A stretch of 64,000 nt of DNA, from the NCBI GenBank assembly GCA_947165505.1, contig CAMVAT010000010.1:34357-98356 (forward strand), in the 5' to 3' direction. A program made the translations under genes and the position numbers. Each line of letters begins with the position of its first letter. Position 1 is the stretch's first letter. Positions 1 through 8,300 of this stretch are shown here, piece by piece. This stretch comes from an uncultured Prevotellaceae bacterium (GTDB lineage Bacteria > Bacteroidota > Bacteroidia > Bacteroidales > Bacteroidaceae). The notes below the pieces were generated by a model. It made no database searches. It had not been told where the DNA came from and worked only from the letters and a program-made list of their open reading frames with translations.

Positions 1-669
1 AAGACACGCTACTGTCTGTGGCTCCCCGGGGCTCATCCTGCCGAAGTGCGCAAATGCCCACTGGTCATGGAGCGGATTGATAAGGTCAGGGCCTACAGAC
101 TGGCTAGCCCCAAAGCGGCTACCAGAAAGAAAGCCGACACGCCCATGCTCTTTGACGAAGTACGTGAGTGTACGACCGACTATATTGCCATACCCAAAGT
201 GTCGTCCGAGAACCGCAGGTACATACCCATGGAATACCTCTCGAAAGACATCATCCCTGGCGACAAACTCTTTATGGTACCGTCTGCCGACCTCTATATA
301 TTAGGTGTCTTGACCAGCAATGTACACATGGCGTGGATGAGGGCAACCTGTGGCCGGCTGAAAAGCGATTATAGTTATTCCAACACCATCGTCTATAACA
401 ACTTCCCCTGGCCTGCACCTACTGAGGCGCAAAAGTCGAAGATACGGCAGACGGCACAGGCCGTCCTCAATGCCCGTGCGCTGTATCCTGACAGCAGCCT
501 TGCCGACCTCTACGACGAGCGCACCATGCCCGTGGAGCTGCGTCGAGCCCATCAAGACAACGACCGTGCCGTGATGCAGGCCTACGGTTTCGATGTGAAG
601 ACGACGACCGAAAGCCAGTGCGTGGCAGCACTCTTCAAAATGTATCAACAGCTCACAAAAACGAATTAG
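1..669 (+). CDS. C-terminal part of an MmeI-like DNA methyltransferase/restriction enzyme (partial)
   Basis: The reading frame is open from base 1, so the gene begins upstream of the window and only its last 222 codons are present. The visible part begins KTRYCLWL, then has KVRAYRLAS, a segment with IAIPKVSSENRRYIP and YNNFPWP, and a helical tail. These match the target-recognition and C-terminal regions of MmeI-family (type IIL) enzymes, which carry methyltransferase and nuclease in one chain. The methyltransferase and nuclease motifs themselves lie outside the window, so activity cannot be judged. It ends 17 bases before the stop of the convergent regulator gene. Family assignment is from recognisable residues; the exact subtype is inferred. 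Confidence 0.8.
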   Translation, partial: KTRYCLWLPGAHPAEVRKCPLVMERIDKVRAYRLASPKAATRKKADTPMLFDEVRECTTDYIAIPKVSSENRRYIPMEYLSKDIIPGDKLFMVPSADLYILGVLTSNVHMAWMRATCGRLKSDYSYSNTIVYNNFPWPAPTEAQKSKIRQTAQAVLNARALYPDSSLADLYDERTMPVELRRAHQDNDRAVMQAYGFDVKTTTESQCVAALFKMYQQLTKTN

Positions 670-686
670 ACTCTCCACTCCCTCCT

Positions 687-3221
687 CTACAAGGTTTGGG
701 CTGTGGTGGGGGCTTCTTGCTGCGTGCGGTAGTCAGAGGGCGACAGACCCGTTGACGCGCGGAAGATCTTGCTGAAGTATTTGGGCTCGGTGAATCCGCA
801 CTTATAGGCGATGTCGGCTATGGGGTCGGCGGTGCTGGCAAGCAACTGGCCGGCCCGCTTGATGCGTGCCTCGCGCAGGAAGTTGGCGGGGGTCTGACCA
901 ACAATCGACTTCAACTTGCGAATCAGTCCCGAACGGCTCACGGCGGCTTCGGCGGCCATGTCGTCGATATTGGCTTCCGGGTCGCCGATGTGCTGCTCGA
1001 TATAGGCCATCACACGGGTCATGAAAGCCTCGTCGTCATCGCTCAGTTGCATCCCCTTAGGCTCTTCCTTTTCTGTTGGCGGTGGTTGGTTCGCCGCTGT
1101 CTGTTGGCTGCGCTCGTCGAGCAGCGACAGGTATTTCTCCTGCATCTCATGTTGTTGTCTGCGCATCCTCTTTATATAAAAGGTGGTGTAGGCGATGGCT
1201 CCGACCAGTCCTAATGCGATGAGCACCAGGAGCAATCGACCGTACCATGCCTCCCAGAACGAGGGCGTCACGAGGATGCAGAGCTGCCGGATATTGTCTT
1301 GCCATTGTCCGCCGCTGTCGGTGGAGCGCAACTGAAGGTGGTATTCGCCGGGCTCCAGGTCGAGCAGCGTTAGCGTGCGGTTGTGCCCCAAGTCGTTCCA
1401 CTGCACGCTGTCGGTGCCGTCGAGCAGACGGAAGGCGTAGCTGATGCGCTCGGGAGCGGTGAAATCCAAGGCAGCAAAGCGCACGATGATACTGCGCTCG
1501 TCAGGACGCAGACATAGCGTGTCGGAGTATTCCACGTTCCACCGCTCTTGTCCGCCCTGCACGGTGAGGCTGGTCAATACCACCCGTGGGGTGTACGCCT
1601 GTCGGCGCATCATGCTGCCGTCCATGATAAAGGCTCCGTCGTCGGTGCCAAACAACCAACGGTCGCCGCTCAGGTGGATGGGGGTGGTCTCGTTAAATCG
1701 GTAACTGCCTTGCAGATGGTGGGCGTCCATCATACGGTAATGCCCCAGACTGTCGAACAGGGTGAGCTGCCGCCCGTTCACGGCCATCCATCCGCCTTGG
1801 TCGGTGGCCGCCAGGGCTTGCACCACACTGTGCGAGGGTTCTTCGTCGGGTATGATATGTGTGAACGTGATGGCTTCTGCCATGAGGTCGCTCTCGGCGC
1901 AGCGGTTGATGCCGCTGTTCTCCGTGCTGATGAGAATCTGTCCGTCGTCACTCTCCCAAATGGCCATGGTGGCATTGCTGCTCAGGCTTCCGACCCTGTC
2001 AGACTCCCTTTGGTGCAACCGAAACAGCATCTTCTCTGCGTCGTTCCCAGTCTGGGCTACTACCAGCCCGTCGGTGGTGGAGGCTAACAGGATGCCTTGG
2101 CGCGTCAGGTGCAGGCGACGCACCAACTGGGCCTTGTCGTGCGGATAACCTGTCGGCACCGTAAATATAGGGTCATCGGCTTGCGGCTCTGCGGTGTAGC
2201 ATAGTCCGCCGCCCAGCGTCGCCACCCAGAGATGCCCGTGGTGGTCTGGCAGGATGGCGTAGATGTCTGGGTCGGGCAGATGCGTCAGGTGGCTGACGGT
2301 ATAGACCTTGTCTGATAGGGGGCGCAGACGGTAGATGCCGTCGGGCTTGGTGCCTAACCAAAGGGTGCCGTCGGCCGCTTCGTAGATGCAATAGACGGGC
2401 GCGGGGAAACAGATGCGGGCGTCGTGCAACCGCCCGTCTGGCCCCACATACCCCAACAGCCGCTCGCTCTCGCTGTCGTAGAGGCGTATGGCGCCGTCGT
2501 TGGTGCATACCCAGCAGCGGCGGTGGCTGTCGATGAAGAGGCATTTGGCCTCGCACCCCTGCTGCATGGGCAATCGGCGGGTGTACGACTTGTCGGTGAC
2601 GATCTTGTAGATGCCGTTTTGCGCGATGACCCAGAGGTTGCCCTGATGGTCGCGGCTGGCGAAATGCAGGTTGCGCGACGCGGGCAACTGCTCACAGTCA
2701 GTAAATGCCCCATTGTCAGCATACGACAGTTGGCCTGTGGGCTGTAGTCGCCATTGCGTTCCTGCGTTGTCTGTCCATTTCAACTGGTCATCGACCACGA
2801 GCGTCTTGCTCTCCCTGTAGCACTTGGCTTCATCGGCGGCCGACTGTGCGTCGCTGCCTGTCAGTTCGGTAAACGTGCAGGTGCGCGGGTCGAAGAGCGC
2901 ATAGTCGTCGTCTCTGACGCGGCAGATGATCTGTCCGTCGGCGCGGAGCGAGATGTTGCGCATGCGGTCAGACATCATCAGGCTGCCTGCCTGCTCCGAT
3001 GGCTTGAAGGTGTGAAACTCATAGCCGTCGTAGCGGCAGAGGCCGTTCCAAGTGGCTATCCACAGAAATCCGTGCTGGTCTTGCAGCAACTGCGTCACAT
3101 GGTTCGTCGGCACGCCGTCTGCCTCGTCGTAGTAGGTCACACGGTACAGCGGCTGGGCCGGCAGGCCCAGCCAGCATAGCCATGCGGCCATGAGGGTGGT
3201 GAGGATGCGCGCGGTGTTCAT
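687..3221 (-). CDS. Membrane-spanning propeller/Y_Y_Y/AraC regulator without kinase domain
   Basis: Begins with a signal peptide or anchor (LMAAWLCWLGLPAQ). A periplasmic propeller follows, with repeats of the type FLWIATWNGLCRYD, NLWVIAQNGIYK, TLWLGTKPDGIYR and HLWVATLGGGL. Next come a Y_Y_Y domain (about 570-650), one transmembrane helix (about 660-685), a short coiled linker, and an AraC-type helix-turn-helix domain (about 733-835; IADIAYKCGFTEPKYFSKIF). This is the layout of hybrid two-component regulators, but there is no room for histidine kinase or receiver domains (844 residues against about 1300-1400). It probably senses a ligand, perhaps a glycan, outside the membrane and binds DNA directly. 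No obvious target operon adjoins it; the divergent region leads to a lipoprotein gene. Confidence 0.85.
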   Translation of the reverse strand: MNTARILTTLMAAWLCWLGLPAQPLYRVTYYDEADGVPTNHVTQLLQDQHGFLWIATWNGLCRYDGYEFHTFKPSEQAGSLMMSDRMRNISLRADGQIICRVRDDDYALFDPRTCTFTELTGSDAQSAADEAKCYRESKTLVVDDQLKWTDNAGTQWRLQPTGQLSYADNGAFTDCEQLPASRNLHFASRDHQGNLWVIAQNGIYKIVTDKSYTRRLPMQQGCEAKCLFIDSHRRCWVCTNDGAIRLYDSESERLLGYVGPDGRLHDARICFPAPVYCIYEAADGTLWLGTKPDGIYRLRPLSDKVYTVSHLTHLPDPDIYAILPDHHGHLWVATLGGGLCYTAEPQADDPIFTVPTGYPHDKAQLVRRLHLTRQGILLASTTDGLVVAQTGNDAEKMLFRLHQRESDRVGSLSSNATMAIWESDDGQILISTENSGINRCAESDLMAEAITFTHIIPDEEPSHSVVQALAATDQGGWMAVNGRQLTLFDSLGHYRMMDAHHLQGSYRFNETTPIHLSGDRWLFGTDDGAFIMDGSMMRRQAYTPRVVLTSLTVQGGQERWNVEYSDTLCLRPDERSIIVRFAALDFTAPERISYAFRLLDGTDSVQWNDLGHNRTLTLLDLEPGEYHLQLRSTDSGGQWQDNIRQLCILVTPSFWEAWYGRLLLVLIALGLVGAIAYTTFYIKRMRRQQHEMQEKYLSLLDERSQQTAANQPPPTEKEEPKGMQLSDDDEAFMTRVMAYIEQHIGDPEANIDDMAAEAAVSRSGLIRKLKSIVGQTPANFLREARIKRAGQLLASTADPIADIAYKCGFTEPKYFSKIFRASTGLSPSDYRTQQEAPTTAQTL

Positions 3222-3280
3222 GCGTGTTCGCTATTTGTCTGCAAACCAAAAAGTAATCGTAGCAAGCTTGGATTCTTCGC

Positions 3281-3361
3281 TCACTTATTCACGATCTTTT
3301 TGCCGTTGTTGATATAGATGCCTTTTTGCGTCGGCTTGCCGTCAAGCTTTCTGCCGTCGAG
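3281..3361 (-). pseudogene. Orphan type IX sorting-tail fragment, family 1
   Basis: These 81 bases read, on the minus strand, as 26 codons plus a stop, containing LDGRKL, GKPTQKGIYI and NGKKIV. That is the pattern ending many secreted Prevotella proteins. Upstream in the frame is WFM preceded by a palindromic GC-rich element, with no recognisable protein body. The DNA is very similar to 63728-63808, including a shared stretch of about 33 bases around the GKPTQKGIYI codons. It looks like a severed gene end or a dispersed tail cassette. Confidence 0.65.
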
Positions 3362-3377
3362 CATGAACCATCCATCA

Positions 3378-3415
3378 CTCCCCTCGCCCTTAGGAGAGAG
3401 GCTGGGGGTGAGGCA
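3378..3415. repeat. REP-like GC-rich imperfect palindrome
   Basis: Pyrimidine-rich and purine-rich arms (CTCCCCTCGCCC / GGCTGGGGGTGAGG) flank TTAGGAGAG. It belongs to the loose family of elements also seen near 45.4, 50.9, 52.4, 54.1, 54.3, 60.1, 61.9 and 63.5 kb. This copy adjoins the orphan sorting tail. Confidence 0.6.
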
Positions 3416-3680
3416 GTCATGTTTTGCGTAGGTGCTGCAAAAATACTGATTTTTTAACAAATAGCGGAAGCATTTATTCAAATTTACAAAACTTTCACAA
3501 TCAAGCATGGCTCATGCAAGCATGGCTCAGCTCTCGTTGTTCCATCGGCAATCGCTGTTTTTCCAGTGTGCGTTCTTCTTGATGGGCAGATTGTTAGCGT
3601 AAGTGACAGGTAGTTAACGTTTTTTCTTTTTCTTTATTTTTTTTTCATACGGCTAATGGCGTATTTCCTTTATTTTGAAT

Positions 3681-3688
3681 TAACTTTG
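3681..3688 (+). promoter_or_regulatory. Promoter -7 box for the 137-residue lipoprotein gene
   Basis: TAACTTTG fits the Bacteroidetes -7 consensus TAnnTTTG and lies about 55 bases before the ATG at 3744, followed by an AT-rich leader. No good TTTG -33 box is present at the ideal spacing, so the promoter is inferred mainly from the -7 box. Confidence 0.55.
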
Positions 3689-3743
3689 CAGCAATTTTTT
3701 GAGAGAATATTTTTTATTTATTTTTTAATTTAACCCATTTAGT

Positions 3744-4157
3744 ATGAAAAAGTTATTATTCGTGGCTGTTGCAGCCCTTGCCATGGTATTCGCATCTTGC
3801 GGAAAGAAACTGAGCCCCGAAGCAGAGAAAGTATGGGCCGACTTCAAAGAAGTGGCTTCTAAGCTCGACTCTCAAGAGAAAATTGAAAGTCTGGAGACTA
3901 TTGAGGATTTCACCGCTCTGAATGCCAGATGGTTGGAGGTCAATAAGGCTATGCTCGACAAATCGGTTGAGATTGCTGCCGTCAAGCCCGAACTCATCGA
4001 CAGCATGGAAATCATTGCTAACAAAGTGAACCCGGTAATACAGAAAACTGGTGAATTACTCAAGGCTGCCGGCGAGGCACAGGCTGCTGGAGAAGATTTA
4101 GAGGCCGCTGGAGAAGATTTAGAGGCTGCTGCTGAAGATTCTGAAGCCGGAGAATAA
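3744..4157 (+). CDS. Small predicted lipoprotein with acidic alanine-rich tail
   Basis: A 137-residue protein with a typical lipoprotein signal, MKKLLFVAVAALAMVFASC, with lipidated Cys at position 19. The mature part is short and strongly helical (PEAEKVWADFKEVASKLDS...). It ends in near-identical acidic units (EDLEAAG, EDLEAAA, EDSEAGE), which at DNA level is a short tandem repeat. No family is recognised. It has its own promoter and is followed by two strong hairpins, so it is probably monocistronic and well expressed. Function unknown; localisation to the cell envelope is inferred from the lipobox. Confidence 0.8.
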   Translation: MKKLLFVAVAALAMVFASCGKKLSPEAEKVWADFKEVASKLDSQEKIESLETIEDFTALNARWLEVNKAMLDKSVEIAAVKPELIDSMEIIANKVNPVIQKTGELLKAAGEAQAAGEDLEAAGEDLEAAAEDSEAGE

Positions 4158-4177
4158 ACATTCGCGGACTATCTTTC

Positions 4178-4200
4178 AACCATCTCTTGTAGTGATGGTT
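4178..4200 (+). terminator. Hairpin terminator after the lipoprotein gene
   Basis: AACCATC and GATGGTT form a perfect 7-bp stem with a 9-base loop, followed by a short T run, 20 bases after the stop at 4157. Confidence 0.65.
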
Positions 4201-4219
4201 TTTCAAGAAAGAACAAATA

Positions 4220-4257
4220 AAAAAGTGCTAAAGACATGATTGTTTTTAGCACTTTTT
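4220..4257 (+). terminator. Second, longer terminator hairpin
   Basis: AAAAAGTGCTAAA (4220-4232) and TTTAGCACTTTTT (4245-4257) form a perfect 13-bp A/T-flanked stem. It is the classical shape of a bidirectional intrinsic terminator. Confidence 0.85.
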
Positions 4258-4460
4258 CTGTTGTATCTACTGAGAGTAATTTTGTATTTTACGTTCGCAA
4301 GGGTTTACTATTTTTTTAGTATGCTGTTAGCAAAAAACTTCGGGCTTGCCATCCTCAGACATGTTGTTATTCTTTAGGGAGTGCTATACTAAGTATCATT
4401 CTTACTAAATATAGGATTAAAGAAAGAATTAAAATTATTTGCTATTTTTTTATACTTTTT

Positions 4461-4491
4461 TTTGTCGTTTCAGAAATATTTCTTATCTTTG
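4461..4491 (+). promoter_or_regulatory. Consensus Bacteroidetes promoter driving the putative ncRNA
   Basis: TTTG (4461-4464), 19 bases, TATCTTTG (4484-4491) exactly fits the primary-sigma consensus. The expected start is near 4497-4499. No coding gene starts within 340 bases downstream. Confidence 0.8.
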
Positions 4492-4497
4492 CAGCAT

Positions 4498-4770
4498 CGC
4501 TTAGTTAGCCCTTAGGGGCAAAGTGGGCGGTCTTATTTTATGAGAAAGACGTTTTCAAACGTCTGTCGTTGTGAGCTGTGAACTTCGCAAACTCAACCGT
4601 CACAACAGGCAGATGACAACGAGACGTCTGCGTGGTACGTTTCTATATGCCTTAATTTATATAGTCCGTACTGGCGTGGGCTAACTGCGTTGTCTATCCT
4701 GTGTGACGGGGGCAATGCGAAGGCCTACAGCTCCAGGATGGGCAGAGAAACAGACACCTACGCCTTTTTT
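4498..4770 (+). ncRNA. Candidate structured non-coding RNA of unknown class
   Basis: This roughly 273-base stretch has a consensus promoter in front and a T6 run (4765-4770) behind, with no plausible ORF. Paired segments can be read directly: AGTTAGCCC (4503-4511) with GGGCTAACT (4678-4686); AGACGTT/AACGTCT (4547-4564); TTGTGA/TCACAA (4569-4574, 4600-4605); GCAGATG/CGTCTGC (4609-4615, 4625-4631, one GU). Others are GTACG/CGTAC plus CTATAT/ATATAG (4635-4671), and a 3' stem of GGCGT/ACGCC, TGTCT/AGACA and ATCCTG/CAGGAT (4673-4764). The first and last helices would interlock as a pseudoknot. It does not show tmRNA, RNase P, SRP or cobalamin-riboswitch hallmarks. It may be free-standing or a leader of the operon starting at 4845. 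Confidence 0.6.
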
Positions 4771-4844
4771 GTATCATAAGCTGAACCTAACAAACTATTA
4801 ATGCCGATTCTGGGGTGTTTGGAGGTTATATTTGTCAGTAATCA

Positions 4845-5381
4845 ATGTTTATGAGTATTTTAGGATGTGGACTAAAATGGGGAAGTATAGCTGATTTCGG
4901 AACAGCTTTTTTCGCCCTCTGTGCTTTTGGGTTCTCCCTTTATGAGTTTTGCAAGTATAAAAAAAGGGAACGAGTAGGTATTCTTATCCAAATGAATATT
5001 AGATACACAACTGATTCTGATATTAATGCTGTTGTCCGGTACTTAGAGGCATTGGAAGATAAAAAGGAAAATGCATTGGCATTACCTAATATTCATCAGT
5101 TAGAGATGTTTATGCGTTTTTCTGAAGAGTTGTGTTGCCTTGTCAGGTCAAATGCATTAAAAGTAAATATCGTCTACTATATGTTTGGTCATTATGTGCT
5201 AGTATTTGCTAATTATAAAGATAAATGGCCAATAGAATTGGGATATGAAAAGGGATATTGGCGACTGTTTAGAGATTTTGTTAATAAGATGCAGGAAGCT
5301 CATGACGAACTATATCCATATATAGATGATAACAATAACACGAATGAATATAATATAAATGTAAAGAAGATAAAATTATGA
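4845..5381 (+). CDS. Small membrane-anchored protein, DUF4760-like
   Basis: 178 residues. One hydrophobic helix near the N-terminus (about 14-34, IADFGTAFFALCAFGFSLYEF) is followed by KKRER and a soluble helical domain. The order (N-terminal helix, basic stretch, helical region with RYLEALED and LEMFMRFSEELCCLV) resembles DUF4760-type membrane proteins, but this is a weak match from memory. The gene is AT-rich compared with its surroundings and its stop overlaps the next ATG (ATGA), implying translational coupling to the large GLUG protein. Function unknown; an accessory role in expression or export of the next two proteins is inferred only from context. Confidence 0.65.
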   Translation: MFMSILGCGLKWGSIADFGTAFFALCAFGFSLYEFCKYKKRERVGILIQMNIRYTTDSDINAVVRYLEALEDKKENALALPNIHQLEMFMRFSEELCCLVRSNALKVNIVYYMFGHYVLVFANYKDKWPIELGYEKGYWRLFRDFVNKMQEAHDELYPYIDDNNNTNEYNINVKKIKL

Positions 5382-8300
5382 AACGACTACTAACTTCAGC
5401 AGTATTGTTCCTATGCTGCATGGCAACTTCGTTTGCCCAGTTTAGCGGGTCGGGGTCGGGAACTGAGAGTGACCCCTACCTTATTTATAATGAGATACAA
5501 CTATCGCAGATGGCCAATTTCTTGAATCAGGAGGGTGTGGTGTTCAGCCTGAAGAAAGATTTGAATTTGACCAACTGGATAGCCGAGAACAGCCCGTCGC
5601 AGGGATGGTTACCCATAGGCGTGGAGTCTTCTCCCTTTAAGGGTACACTACTTGGTAATGGCAAGACCATCAGCGGTTTTTCCGTCAGTAGAAGCGGTAC
5701 TTCTTATGTCGGATTCTTCGGCCATCTTGATGGAGCAACCGTCAGTGACCTTACCATTGTAGGCTCTAATGTCTCGGGTGCCCAATACACGGGTATTATG
5801 GCGGGTTGTGCGAATGGTTCCACCATTACGAATGTGAACGTGGAAATGGCAACCTTTAGCGGAGGCCAATATAGTGGCGGGTTCATTGGCTATGCAAGTG
5901 GTTCCACCCTAACAAATGTGAATGTGGAGTTGACAACCCTTTCAAGCGGAGGCCAATATAGTGGCGGGTTCATTGGTTATACAAGTGGTTCCAACCTTAC
6001 GAATGTGAATGTGGAGTTGACAACCCTTTCAAGTGGCGGTCAATATAGTGGTGGCCTTATTGGCCATGCCTTCAATACAACCGTTACCACCTTTAGCGTA
6101 AAAGCGACTTTTAATAACGCCCAGAATTATAAAGGAGGATTGTCTGGCTATGCTGAAGGATGCACTTTTGATACGGGTACGGTTGAAGGAAACATCATGG
6201 CTCTTGGTTATTGTGGTGGTGCTGTAGGATATGCTAAAAATACTACATTGCAAGAAATAACAGCAACTGGAAATGTCAATGCGAGTGGACAGGACGATAT
6301 AGGTGGTGTCGTAGGTCAGGCAGAAGGCACCAGCTCGTTTGCTTCTTGCAAGCACACTGGTGATATAACTGGTGCTACTAACCTTGGCGGTATCGTTGGA
6401 GAAATCGTCGGTGGAAGCAGTGTCACACTGACTTCTTGTTGGTCGAAAGGAAAAATCACAGGTTCAAGTGATTATATAGGAGGTGTTGTAGGCAAGAGCA
6501 ATGGTGTCAGCATTGCAGGCATAGAGGGTTGTAGCCATTTTGGTGACATCAGTGGTGGTAATTATGTGGGTGGTATTGTAGGGGCGATATTAGATGTAAA
6601 TCCGCCCGCTCCTACTTTGCATACATATAAAGAGTATAGTTATCGAGAATCTTCTAATAATACTTATATACCAGCCGAAAATCTATTGAAGACAATAAGT
6701 GACAAGATAGTAAATGGTTCTATTACATCATATTATACTGTTAACAACTGCACAGCAATAGGTAATATTGAAGGAAACAATTATGTTGGAGGTATTATAG
6801 GGATTGATATTCCTTCATATCGTTACTCAAGTACTGTACAACATATTGTTTTTGGCTATCATGCTGGGCATTCTACTTCTTCTATTAATTTTTATAATTA
6901 TGTTTGGGTAGATGATAATGTCTATTTGGGAGGTGGAGGTATTCGTAGAAATAATGATACTAATCCTCCAACATATGACATTTACACCTATAGCCGGAAC
7001 TTCACATCTTATAATCTTACGAACAACTATTATAGCGGCAACATAACTGGCATGGAAAAAGTAGGTGGATTGGTAGGAGAAAAGCGCGGTGGCGTTATCT
7101 CTAATAGTTATTCTTATGGAAATTTTTATGGTACGACATGTGTAGGTGGTATTGTAGGTAATGTGGTACAAAGTAATACTGGCACAAATATGAAAACCAC
7201 TATCAATAGCAATTTCGCCATTTGCGCAACCATTTCCGCTTCTTCAACAAGTTCAAATGCAGGCCGAATATATGGTGCTGTGGACAACAGTGCCTCCATC
7301 GGTGCCACAGGCTCAAATCAAGGCAACAGCGCATTATCCCTATGTACACTCATCAAAACTGGTGTGACACAGACAGTTAGTGATGATGACCAAAATGGTT
7401 CAAGCATAGGCCCGTCACTTCTCAAGTTGAAAGCCACCTATGTGGCAAAGGGATGGAGTATGGACTCAGATTGGAACATTTTGGAGACGGAGAGTTATCC
7501 CTTCAAGAAATATCAGGCTGCACCACCCGTCATTGAGAGTGAGTTGGTGTCGGGTGCAACCAGCATTAGCGGCAGCAGCATAAATGGTGGCACTGTTTAT
7601 CTTCTCTATAAAGACTACGATGCAGTTTCTACCAATTGCTCAGGTAACTCTTGGTCGTTCTCTACCGAAGCGTTACAGAGTGGTGCACAAGTGAAAATAT
7701 ATGCAGAAGTGGATGATATGGTGCCCTCCTGTTTTACGATAACAACGGTTAAATATCCCGGCAGCGGCACGGAAGCCGATCCTTATCGCATCTATACGGC
7801 AGAAGACCTTCAAGGAGCGAACAAAACAGGCTATTACAAACTGATGAACGACATCGACCTCTCCTCGTGGATCAATGAGAATAGTCCCACGAAGGGTTGG
7901 GTGCCTATCGGCCTGAACAGCAACGATGCCACCTATATCGACGGCGACAACCACAGGGTGACAGGACTCTGGACCAATACCACCGACGATTATACTGGTC
8001 TCTTCTCCAACTACTCCGCAGGTGAGATTAAGAACCTGAAGGTGGAGGTGGCCACAGGCAAAAAAGTGAAGGGAGGCAATAATACCGGTATCCTCATCGG
8101 CCGAATGGCGAACGGTACCATCTCCAACTGCACCGTGGTAGGCAGTGTGGAAGGCTTGCAATATACCGGCGGTATTGTCGGTTATGCGGATAACACTCCG
8201 TTGACAAATCTTATAACAGAAGGTCAGGTAGTAGGCACCAGCAGCGTTGGCGGCATGGCTGGTTATGTCGGTGGCACGTCATCCATTAGTCACTGTTCTG

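Noticed and set aside
4498..4770. Cobalamin riboswitch or tmRNA as identity of the structured RNA
   Set aside because: No cobalamin-box-like segment, no tRNA-like ends with CCA, no tag reading frame; the downstream genes are not vitamin-related.
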